Below, piece by piece: positions 52,215-63,040 of a stretch of 64,000 nt of DNA; the stretch's first letter is position 1, and each line of letters opens with the position of its first letter. The DNA comes from Antennarius striatus (taxonomy: Eukaryota; Chordata; Actinopteri; Lophiiformes; Antennariidae). A program made the translations under genes and the position numbers. Location of the stretch: NCBI RefSeq assembly GCF_040054535.1, contig NC_090785.1, positions 18,947,001-19,011,000 on the forward strand, in the 5' to 3' direction. The notes below the pieces were generated by a model. The model worked only from the letters and a program-made list of their open reading frames with translations, was not told the origin of the DNA and did no database searches.

Positions 52215-52540
52215 TCCGTCCTTCCTTCATTCGTGAACTAGACTCCAAGACACTTAGACTCCTCCACCTGGGGCAAAGACTCCCCACCGACCCAGAGAGG
52301 GCACACCACCTTTTTTCGGTTGAGAACCATGGACTTGGGTTTGGGGGAGCTTATCTTCATCCTACTCCTGTCACACTCAGTTGCAAACTGCCCCAGTGCA
52401 TGCTGAAGGTCCAGGTTTAATGAGGCCGACAGAAAATCATCCTCTGTAAAAAGTAGAGATTAAATCCTTTGCTCCCAAAATCAGACTTACTCCAGATCCT
52501 GGCTGCCCCTAGAAATTCTATCCATAAACATTATGAACAG
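52215..52540 (-). mobile_element. Non-LTR retrotransposon reverse transcriptase fragment
   Basis: The minus strand reads LNLDLQHALGQFATECDRSR, MKISSPKPKSMVLNRKKV, then CPLWVGGESLPQVEESKCLG. This is the segment after the catalytic core in a common fish LINE reverse transcriptase. A stop follows LGV and the copy is truncated at both ends. Confidence 0.75.
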
Positions 52541-52619
52541 CGGAATTATATCTATTGATGCACTTTACTGTGGAATTTAAGCTTCAAATATAGAATATCA
52601 AATATATTCTGGTGGATAT

Positions 52620-52960
52620 GGAGAACCTTGTGATTACATGGCCTGAAAAACTATAGCTTGCAATATGCTATTTGCTCCAGTTAGCAGTGAGACAAAGAGA
52701 CACAAGCATTTTTTGTTTTTGCTTTGTAAAAAGCTGCATTGAAGAAAAACAGTTTTTAGCATTAATGCTGCCATCTAGTGGTGTAGTTTAACATCAGCAC
52801 CTGTGAGAAAATGGTTTTGAATTATTTTTTTAAATGATCTTTTTATTGTTTTTTTATACAAACAATAATGTCATTTAGAGTTCCAAATATACCATCCAAG
52901 TGGAAAAAGTACAAAAGATTAAAAAAAGAATACAGATTTGAAATAAAGAGCTAAGTGGTT
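52620..52960 (-). other. dcps: 3' UTR and 3' flank of dcps copy B
   Basis: Similar by eye to 42.94-43.28 kb behind copy A. Shares the AATAAA position (plus TTTATT at 52842-52847) and 'agcattaatgctgccatcta'. Confidence 0.65.
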
Positions 52961-53239
52961 TTAAGCTGGTGTTTGGAGCCTCCCTGCTGCCCTGAACTTG
53001 TTGAGCAGTTGGTCTGTCTTCCTCAGGGGGAAGTACATTGTCCAGTTTTTATAATATTGAGGATCAGCACAAAGGTTCTGGATTACATTTGCAAGGAGGT
53101 GGGCCCGCTCCACGCCACAGCCTGGCGCATCATAGTCCAGCTTAGTGAAGTGAACGTGAAGGTGGTAGTAGGATGGCTGGTAATGTATAAAGGCTCTCAG
53201 CTTATTGGCTGGAAGGTTGTAGCGCATCAGGATGGCTTC
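52961..53239 (-). CDS. dcps: dcps copy B exon 6 (HIT motif, extended C-terminus)
   Basis: 279 nt; acceptor 'ttcatag'. Contains [20 protein letters not shown]. Nineteen of the 88 residues shared with copy A differ by my count. Ends AAGRLQTPA, four residues longer than copy A. Confidence 0.92.
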   Translation of the reverse strand, partial: EAILMRYNLPANKLRAFIHYQPSYYHLHVHFTKLDYDAPGCGVERAHLLANVIQNLCADPQYYKNWTMYFPLRKTDQLLNKFRAAGRLQTPA

Positions 53240-55416
53240 CTATGAAAGAAGTATTGTGTCACTTTGTAAGTCTGACAAAATATTTCCAAGACTCTGTGTC
53301 CTGAAATTAAAAGGCACACAATCAATTGCTTTAAGATAACTTCAATAATCACTGTAGCACAAAAAACATATGTTAGCTGTTTTGCTCTTGTTTTGTACAA
53401 GAAGAACTTTCAAGATCATCTTGTGACCTCACCTGTCCTTTTCTGAAGATGTTCATTAGCAGCGGTATGTGCGCTGACGTCAAGTCTCGGAGACTCTTGA
53501 TGTTTCTCTGATGTACTATGGCAATTAGGTACAAATCATCAACCTCAAAAATGAAGGCAGGTATTAGGAAATAGTGAAAGGAGTCAAGAATCAGATTTCC
53601 ATCACTTTAACTGCTATTGGGTATTTCTATTAAAACATGGAAATGACCACAAAATGCGTCTGCATATACAAACATAGATAGCACAACCCTTAGTCTTTGT
53701 CTATTACATAATTTTCTAAACACAAAAGTACGGAGCATGCATAACACATACAGTAGATAACTGATACATGTGAGGCCGAGTCAGGCTGCTGATGAGCTCA
53801 TCCCTCAAGGACAGTTTAACCCAAACACGATAAAGATCAGGGTCAATGAACATTTGAGGCTCTTCTCCAGAGGTTTGTTGCTGTGTCTGTTGAAAAGCCC
53901 AGCGCTGTATCCTCATCAACTGAGCTCAAAGAACCGAAGGGGATTTTGTTCAGAGTAAAACACTAACACTGCACATCAACTGTATTGTCTCACATTTTTC
54001 TGGTTCCATTTCATATCTGGAAGGAGGACAAAGCCGAGCTTTGGGTCTGGATCTTCATAGATTATCCTGTCAACTTCTGCCTTCTTATCCAGGATGTTGC
54101 AGACCCACTGGGTGTGAAAGTGATATCAAATACTGCAATCCACAATGATGTTGTACACAGGTATGTGTTACGCTGCTAATAATCAAGCTAACGCTCACCT
54201 GCACATTGGATACCCTCTTTTTCAGAATGTAGGGCAGAGTAATATTGAAATAATCCTCCTTTGTCTCCTCCACTAGGAAACTGTCCTGATGCTGAAATTT
54301 ATTTACATTCTTCTTTGAAGCTGGCCACATCACTGTGGTCTTGATGTCTAAAAGACAAAACCAAACAAGCAGCCTACCTAATTTACTCTGGCTGCCCAAA
54401 GCACCTGTTGGATTCATAGGATCTTTATTCAGTGAATTGTTTTTTTCTGATCGTACCACTGAGATGAGGAGGAGCCTGCAGCTGATATGTGCTGTAGATG
54501 TCATTCTTCATCTTCAGCTTCACTTTGGACCCACTTAAAAGCTCTTCCACAGAGTTCGTCTGGATGGGATTCTTCTCCAGAATGACCAAAGCATCCTGAC
54601 CCTTAATCTGGTGATGACATCATCAGTTTCAGGCCAACCTCTGCTGATAATGAGCCTGGTGGATACAACCGTCTACAAGCGCGGGCATGTCTTGATGTCA
54701 TTTCAATAAAACCTATTTTAGCACTAGATGGATGCTCAGCTGAGTACATACCTCCACCAAGGCCCAACAGCTAGCTAGCTAGCTAGTACCCTCCCTCCCT
54801 CCATCCATCCATCCGCAGATGAGGGAATCATACTTGTCAAAACAGCCAAGGAAATGCCTTACAGGTGATGGGTCTGCCGGAGCCTATCCCAGCTTGTTAT
54901 AGGTGAGAGGTGGGGTACACTCTGGATAAGATGCCAGCTCATTGTGGGGCCACACAAAAGACAACCAACCAATGATGCTGACACACACCTACAGATGGGG
55001 TGATCAACTCACCTAAGCTCCACGTTTTTGGAGGTGGGATGAAAACAGAGAAGAGAATTGCACCCGGAACCTTATTTTGTGAGGCAACAGTGCTATTCAC
55101 ACATTACCACCATCAACCTCTTCCAAATAATCTACTCCCGTCTCACTATTTACTATGTTCTACTGTTGAGCGACTATTACAAAATGCAAATTCCCCTTTG
55201 GGGGTTTGATAAAGGATTCTGATTCTGATAACCCAATAGCCACCTTTTTTCCAGATCCATTTCTAAAACTGAATGACTTGTTCTTCACCACGTGACCAAC
55301 CCTACCACCACGTGTCTTCACAACCTGTTGGTAAGTTGGTGTGTGATGAACGGAAAAGGAAGGAGAGATGCTATCTTCAAACATCACAAGCTGCGCACAC
55401 GTGACACACCCACCCA

Positions 55417-55465
<49 letters not shown>

Positions 55466-56191
55466 CGAACCCAAACCCGATAACTGCACCATCTGTTCTA
55501 TTCTACTGACGTTCGGCTATGATAGCGGAATTTATTTCTGAATCGCACAGGCTATGTGAACCAGAAATAGAGGAGAACGAGTGATGCTGCAGCCATAGTA
55601 GATGTTTTCTTTTACTTTCTTTAACATTACTTTCAACGAAAGTTGAAGTTAAAAGTAAACGAAAGTGAAAGAAAACATGTACCCACCGCTTTACTCACAG
55701 ACGCTGGTCCTGACGTCACACTGACCCCTGACAACAACTTTCAGGTCAATCCGTGACGTAGTTTTTCTCAACTCTCGCTAACAGGCAAACAAACACCGGT
55801 GCGACAGTTTTCCCTTTAACGGAGATTTACAAAGCACTCCTGCATATGTCCTGTAGAAAATTAGCCTTTTTTCTTTGAACAAGCCCAAAATTAAAATATG
55901 TCTCCCCACAAAATAATGGCCTTCGTGTACATACACACATCTAGAGTTAGCCAAATGACTCCAAACAGCTAAAGATAACTTTACCTGTCCGTGGACGTAG
56001 ATACTCTTCTCCCGTTCGGAGTGTCTCAAAACCTTACATATTTGAAACCCACATAAAACAGAGTTAGTTTCATCTTCCTTCTCGCATTTTCCGTGGTCTT
56101 CCGCGATGTCTGTTTTCGCCCTTTTGATATTTTCTAATATTTCCTCATTTTCTACGCCGTTGTATTTCCGTTTACTACAGTGCTGGGCCAT
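52961..56191 (-). CDS. dcps: Scavenger mRNA-decapping enzyme DcpS, copy B (six exons, intact)
   Basis: Tandem paralogue of copy A in the same orientation. Exons 55985-56191, 54457-54607, 54199-54347, 53994-54107, 53433-53543 and 52961-53239. Exons 1-5 have exactly the same lengths as in copy A (207, 151, 149, 114, 111 nt). Phases agree, giving 336 codons. Conserved: [55 protein letters not shown] and GVERAHLLA; the cap-contact and catalytic residues (W170, D200, K202, H272) are kept. Odd: the stop of copy A (TGA) reads CAA here, adding QTPA; Tyr172 (WVYN) is Cys; introns 1 and 4 are lengthened by repeats. Likely a functional or recently functional enzyme; expression cannot be judged from sequence. 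Confidence 0.92.
53433..53543 (-). CDS. dcps: dcps copy B exon 5
   Basis: 111 nt; acceptor 'tttttgag', donor 'gtgagg'. Three base differences from copy A by my count, one residue change (NIFRKGQ for NIFTKGQ). Confidence 0.93.
53620..53980. repeat. Repeat insertion in dcps copy B intron 4
   Basis: Intron 4 is 450 bp here but 96 bp in copy A. The extra sequence is the inverted counterpart of 46.11-46.42 kb, so it entered after the duplication. Confidence 0.75.
53994..54107 (-). CDS. dcps: dcps copy B exon 4
   Basis: 114 nt; acceptor 'cacccag', donor 'gtgaga'. Identical to copy A except for one base, which changes WVYN to WVCN. Confidence 0.94.
54199..54347 (-). CDS. dcps: dcps copy B exon 3
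   Basis: 149 nt; acceptor 'tcttttag', donor 'gtgagc'. Encodes [20 protein letters not shown] and [12 protein letters not shown]. Thirteen of 50 residues differ from copy A. Confidence 0.92.
54457..54607 (-). CDS. dcps: dcps copy B exon 2
   Basis: 151 nt; acceptor 'tcaccag', donor 'gtacga'. Encodes [14 protein letters not shown], then [20 protein letters not shown]. Five of 50 residues differ from copy A. Confidence 0.93.
54770..55235. mobile_element. SINE/LINE remnants in dcps copy B intron 1
   Basis: Begins with a CCATC tract and SINE-like words in minus orientation ('cacgtttttggaggtggga', 'cggagcctatcccagcttg'). Ends in a plus-oriented retrotransposon tail ('gataaaggattctgattctg', about 55.2 kb). 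These lengthen intron 1 from 243 bp (copy A) to about 1.38 kb. Confidence 0.6.
55420..55461. repeat. (CA)n microsatellite
   Basis: CA tract in intron 1 of dcps copy B. Confidence 0.95.
55985..56191 (-). CDS. dcps: dcps copy B exon 1 (start)
   Basis: 207 nt; ATG at 56189-56191, [20 protein letters not shown]. Twenty-one of 69 residues differ from copy A, but the length is unchanged. Donor 'gtaaag'. Confidence 0.9.
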
Positions 56192-56245
56192 GTCTCTCTG
56201 CGCTCTGCTATGTTGTTCCCGATGCCCCCAAAGATCCTTTGTTTG

Positions 56246-56290
56246 AGAAGATGACTCACGAACGGATGATTTGCATGTTCGTGTGTGACG
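56246..56290 (-). promoter_or_regulatory. dcps: dcps copy B proximal promoter with TGAGTCA site
   Basis: Retains the TGAGTCA core (plus TGACTCA, 56252-56258) about 61 bp upstream of the ATG, in sequence matching the promoter of copy A ('gagaagatgactcacg'). Copy B therefore carried its promoter when duplicated. Confidence 0.4.
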
Positions 56291-56314
56291 ACACCGAACA
56301 TCAGAGGGTTCAAA

Positions 56315-56365
56315 GGAGTCAATGCGTTTATTGTCATGTGTACAGTAAAGACACAGGGTTTACAG
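56315..56365 (-). mobile_element. Retrotransposon 3' tail fragment
   Basis: The minus strand reads '...ctgtacacatgacaataaa...', the short poly(A)-signal tail of fish L2-like elements. It lies just beyond the duplicated dcps promoter and may mark the edge of the duplication. Confidence 0.45.
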
Positions 56366-56584
56366 GGTTTAATTGTTCAAGAAACTACATGTGTGTAAAA
56401 GAACATAAAGCAAAGCACCACAAAATACTATATTTGCATATTGATAGTTATTTACACAATGTGCATAACTGATATAGCAGCAGATGGTTGAACAAAAGGG
56501 TGCAAAACTGCCAGGGGTTAAACTTTCATAAAACACTGTTGAAGGGATCCTATTATGAAAAAAGTGTCTCTGTGTGGCTCCGCA

Positions 56585-56710
56585 GTGCATTTGCGTCAAG
56601 CCCGGATTTTCCTCCGCCTCACGCCCTCAGTTGGCTGGGATAGGCTCCAGCACCCCACGACCCACCACAGCGGACGTAGTGGTCGATGATGAATGAATGG
56701 ATGAAGAAAA
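56585..56710 (+). mobile_element. SINE 3' tail
   Basis: 'gctgggataggctccagcac ... cccaccacagcggacg ... gatgaatgaatggatg' is the 3' part of a common fish SINE. No head is seen. Confidence 0.7.
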
Positions 56711-58550
56711 TAAAAGTTTTTCAGTCTCTACATATACATAGTGGTCCCCCCTATCAATTCCTGGAATCTTTTCAAATTCAGAATCAAAACGACTTCATTC
56801 ATAACAGCGCCCATCCTGATTAAATGACAATGTGACTGACAGAGTGATTGACTGATCCTGATCCATATTTGATTGATTGACACGTCCGCTCCCCGGATAT
56901 GGGCGTGGTCATCCCCGAGGTGGAGTTTTTGTTCTGGCTAAGCTAGTAACCTGTGGCAATGACCTGGCTCAGAGCTACACACTGAAAGTTCCTCACAAGC
57001 TGTTGAAGTCAGCTAGCATTTGGCTAACTATTTAACTCCATTTCAGTCAGGTGTTTTGTGTTTGTGCATCTGTGTGTCCACATAAGACGTATCGTCATAG
57101 CAAACACATTACCAGTTTCATAGCAGATGAAGACGCTACTAAATTAGAACTATTGTCTGGCTTTAAATAATTAAAAGCAGCTTTTGCACTTGTAAGTGAT
57201 CCGGGAGCTTTGTATTGTGAACGAAAGTTTTTAATACAATAAAATAATACAATAAAATAATATAAGAAAATAATATCATTTCAAAGAACCAAAGATTTGG
57301 ATTGTTGTGTGTGTCTCAAATCATTCAGCGCTTGGGAAGATGGCACCAGGATGTCTCAAGGTCATGAAGACTCTGAATGAATATAATTACTGTTTGACCA
57401 TATTTGGAAATGCTTGGATGACTGTCGGTATCCTTGGAAGAAGTTAGACACTGACAGAAGCAGCTGGCCAGATCATTTCATATACTGTACTTGAAATTAG
57501 AATGTTTTTGTATGTTTCTGCACAGGGTCATCCATAGAATGTCTGCAGCAGATATGTCCTCACAGGGTTCGCGTGACTGATTATGTTGTGTCATCAAATA
57601 CTTTTGTGAAACTGTCGATTTGACATTTTTGTTAACGTCTGGAGGTCATGATTTACCAACTGAAAATCCGTAAAGAACTGGTTGAAAGAAGTTTAGAGTA
57701 TAAATGATGTGTGATCCTTTTCATATTTTGTACTTGAACACCGCTGCAGTTTTCCTGTACCCAGAATATTCTGTAATAACACTTCGAAGGACTGTCCAGA
57801 GATCTCATTATAATAAGTTAAGTATTGGTTGAACTTGTCTGCCTTTCTATCATCAATGATATTATTGTACTGCTACTCAACCTAAGCATGATTTGAATTG
57901 ACAAATAAATATCTTGTATGCCTGCCTCCCCCCCACCACAGTATATCTAAAGAGAAGACCCCACTCACTAACAAACAGCCTCAGCCTTTATTTAGAGCCT
58001 AATAGATATTCACTGTCATCAGTTGAGGGTTTTGTTCAATTAACCTAAACCCTGCAGGTGAAATAATCCAGGCGGACATCAAAGAGGTGAAATTATCACT
58101 CATTTCCAGATTTGTGAGAGACAAAGGGTGGTTAGCCAGAAATCTCTCATAACATGAGAATTGTTGGGAAACAGCTTCAATTACCTGTAATCTGAAGCAG
58201 TCGATGATGAATCAATGGATGGATGGACGTAATCATCTGTTGTCGTCTCCAATGATTTCTGTCTCAGTTGCAAACATTGTGTGTTTTTCTCCACAAATCC
58301 TCCACGATGCTTAACAGCTGGTCTCAGTTCGATCAGCCATCTTGTGTTTACACAATAGAGCCATGTAGCTCATTGATTGCTTATTGATTATCGCAGAAAA
58401 ATTAACAATTATATAATAAAAAACAAGAGTGAAAAACAAGAAAAATAAGAGTGAAATACATAGTAACTAAGTTACTGAAAGTTACTACTAAGTGCAAGCG
58501 GAGGGTAGCGTGTGCATTCACGTGGCGTATGTAAACAAAGCACCATGTGA
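56711..58550. other. Spacer, nothing recognised
   Basis: AT-rich, with no exon-like frame. A short 'tggatggatgg' word near 58.22 kb may be a repeat tail. Confidence 0.4.
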
Positions 58551-58554
<4 letters not shown>

Positions 58555-58589
<35 letters not shown>

Positions 58590-58593
58590 GGGG
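58555..58593. repeat. (TG)n followed by G run
   Basis: TG tract at about 58555-58586, then eight G. Confidence 0.95.
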
Positions 58594-58860
58594 GTTATCC
58601 ATATTCAATCAAAGATACTGAGGACCATGGATCAGTTTTGGAGAAAGACATTTCAAATACAGTGTAGTTGGACATCAGCTGAATGACATGAATTTAAAAA
58701 AAGCATAATATGGGACTGTGGTGGAGAGAGATTTTCTTAAGACAGGACAAAGTACATAAGTGCAAAATATTTCTCCATTCAAATCATACATAGGTTGAGG
58801 AGAAGTCCAACAGTATCATCGATGATGCAGGCAGACAATTTCAACAGATACTTATCTAAT

Positions 58861-59000
58861 ATTCGCGGTGCACTGGCGTCTTGCCCAGAGTGTCCCCTGC
58901 CTCACGCCCTATGCCACCGAGATAGGCTCCGGCTCCCCGTGACCCGCTGCGACGGATACAGCGGTGGTAATCTGAAAATGACTGACTGACTTATCTAATA
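58861..59000 (+). mobile_element. Internally deleted V-SINE-like copy
   Basis: A remnant of the head ('gcggtgcactggcg') is joined directly to the 3' part ('gataggctccggctccccgt ... gacccgctgcgacgg'), so the middle is missing. Confidence 0.65.
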
Positions 59001-60690
59001 TAACAAGATCTCTGGGATGAACGTCACTCGAGTGGAACTGGAACTCTCCTGAACTGAACTCTCCATAGTTTTATAGCCAAGCTCTGCTGGACCTCAGTGG
59101 GTGGATACTGGGATTACTGGAAACTGACCGGATGTCAAACTGACCTTAATAGGTCATCTTTGCAAAACACGTTATGTATGACGGATCACACCACCTCCAC
59201 GCCCCCAGAATCCCCCACAGCAATCCAACGACCCAGGTCTTAGGTCCTATTACGTGGCTATTATTTTGTCATAGTATTAAACATTCAAAAATTTAAACAT
59301 TTAACAGGAATATTGAGGAAACCTTAAGACTTAGTTCTTATTAATAGTAACACCAGTTTCTCTTGTTGGGAAAAGTGCTCTTGAGTGTACCATTGAACAT
59401 TCTGCTTCAGGTGGAGTCTGGGGTTTGAAGTGCAACGAAATGCAAGAGACTTCAGCTCTTCTGTACTGTAGTGCTGAACATTAAAATATTTCTATTTGAA
59501 CTTGATATCACTTACAGCTATTTTCCTCCCTCCTTGTAAACAGCTCTGATCAATTTTTTGAGAAAACGAAATGAGTAAACAAAACACCTAGTTGTGTTTT
59601 ACTGCTGTCTTAAGGCATAAATCTGTGCTGTAGAATTTGAGAAGAAAACAATTACAAGCTGAATTTCACATCAAGCAATAACTTGCAGCCGGCTCAACTT
59701 ACAGTGGAAGTTGACGGACCAAATCCTCACATTTTAATGGGATGAAGATGAATTATATAATCAGTCTGATTATATGAGGTTTGAAATTATCAAAATGGAA
59801 TTGACATGTTTCTCTTTATCTTCTCAGTTCACCTCCTTCCATTTAATTCAGATACTGGCAATGAATATAAGTAACAACTGAGAATCTTTCTAATTTGTAG
59901 ATGATTCCACAGAGATTCCATCCAATAGTTAAAAGCCTTGTTATTGCATTGCATTTAAAGTATGAATTTGATCTCATGTCAAGACATTTCCCCCCCCCCT
60001 TTCTGGGAAATCATGCAGAAGCATGTGTTGAACTCAGCTTGAGGTGATCTCTGGGATTGTTTTACTATTTATTCTTTGAACCTTACAAAAACCAGGGGTC
60101 ACTCCTGTTAGGTAAAAGGACTTTTATCCCAAAGTCCACCCAAACCAGTTGTGCGTGTTCAAAACTGGAAAGAAGAACAAGAAACAAATCGTCTTGTTTA
60201 TCAAATATGTATTTTTACCCTAATACAATATTTCTAAACAGATCTGGGTTCTCTGTCCCAAACACAATATCTGGTGTTGTATGAACCGTGACAAGGGGCA
60301 GGAACAACACATTCCAGAGAATCTCAGACATTTATTATGCCCGTCGCTAGGCTCCACCTTAAGGATGAGCCGCTATACATTAACACATATGCATCGTGTT
60401 GTTCTCTGGCTGGTTGTTTTTCCCTTATATGGTTCTCCAGTGTCAGTCTCCAGTGTCAGTCTCCCGTACCAGTCTCCAGTGTCTCCACCTACAACAAAGA
60501 GCCAAACAAATTACACAGCCGGCGTGGACGGTGGACGCCCATTACACAATGTATTTAGCTATAACATTATTAGGCGAAATACAAAGTAAATACAAAACCT
60601 GAGAATATATTTGATTATATTTTCCTTCACTCCACCTCGCTCCCCTGCTGATTTCCCCTTTCAGTCGCTTCAACACATTTACCTCTCAAT
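59001..60690. other. Spacer, nothing assigned
   Basis: AT-rich with a C run near 59.99 kb. Three partial copies of 'ccagtgtcagtctcc'-like words occur at about 60.43-60.48 kb. No gene seen. Confidence 0.4.
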
Positions 60691-60699
60691 CAGAAAGGC

Positions 60700-61460
60700 C
60701 ATGACACAAGCTCACAAACACATCAGGCCAAACAAACTAAGGTGTGTAATGAGAAGATAAAAAGTTTCTCTTTTGAGGTGGGTGACAGAGTCCTGCTGGC
60801 CAACAAGGGGGAAAGGGGGAAAAAGAAATTAGCTAATTGATGGGAGACTGTGGTCTATGTGGCTGCAAGCAAGAATGACCAGCTTCACACTTGTAATTAG
60901 CACCCAATTACAAGTCGGAGCAGGATAGTGCATACGAATCTGATCATACCTGTTAACTTTTTGCCCCTACCGTCATCGGATAAGGCTGATTAGGAAGACG
61001 ACTTTTCTGTTTTCAGTGCTTGACAGAGCCAAGATGCAAGTACGATGAGTGAGTTGGAGCAGAGTGATGCCAGGGCCACTCGGTTCTGTCACAACCACCT
61101 GTAGCAGTCAATGATGGCCCAGAGGTTGGGAAAAGTTCCATTTATGTGGACACAGAGTCTACGGAGTCGTGTTCTGGCACTCACCAGTCACTGGATCAGT
61201 TGCTTTTCACAGACACGGTTGGTACGTCATGCAGGGGGACCGTAGCTGTGAGTTAGGTTCTGTCTGTGACTAATGTTCATGGGGAGGGTACTGTGGATTC
61301 TTCACAAGGGCAAATCCGCACTAGATTAGGTAGGCTGGTCAGACCAGTGAATAGGTTTACGGTATTCAGATTATGTCTACCCAGAGATTTCGGGTTATTG
61401 GTTAGAGATGTAGTGGATGATTTTTTATCAAACCATTGTAATTTGATTCGTCTTATGTAA
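60700..61460 (+). mobile_element. Gypsy-like LTR retrotransposon pol 3' end (dead)
   Basis: The plus strand reads FEVGDRVLLANKGERGKKK, a stop, then further on HTNLIIPVNFLPLPS and, near the end, RTRLGRLVRPVNRF. These are the integrase C-terminal domain and pol end of fish gypsy elements. In-frame stops and small gaps show decay. Confidence 0.8.
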
Positions 61461-61510
61461 AGCATTTTGCAAGATGACCTATTAAAGATGTGTTTGTGTT
61501 TTCATAAGGT

Positions 61511-61560
61511 CAGTCTGACTCTTGTGTGTCTTACACACTCTTGTGTGTCTTACACACAAG
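61511..61560. repeat. Short tandem and palindromic block
   Basis: 'tcttgtgtgtcttacacac' is repeated twice in tandem. Each unit is nearly self-complementary (gtgtgt...acacac). It directly precedes a long CA tract. Confidence 0.8.
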
Positions 61561-61614
61561 AATCATCCAAGAACCCCCGACAACGACAATCCATTGGCCT
61601 GAGGCCATAACAAA

Positions 61615-63040
<1,426 letters not shown>

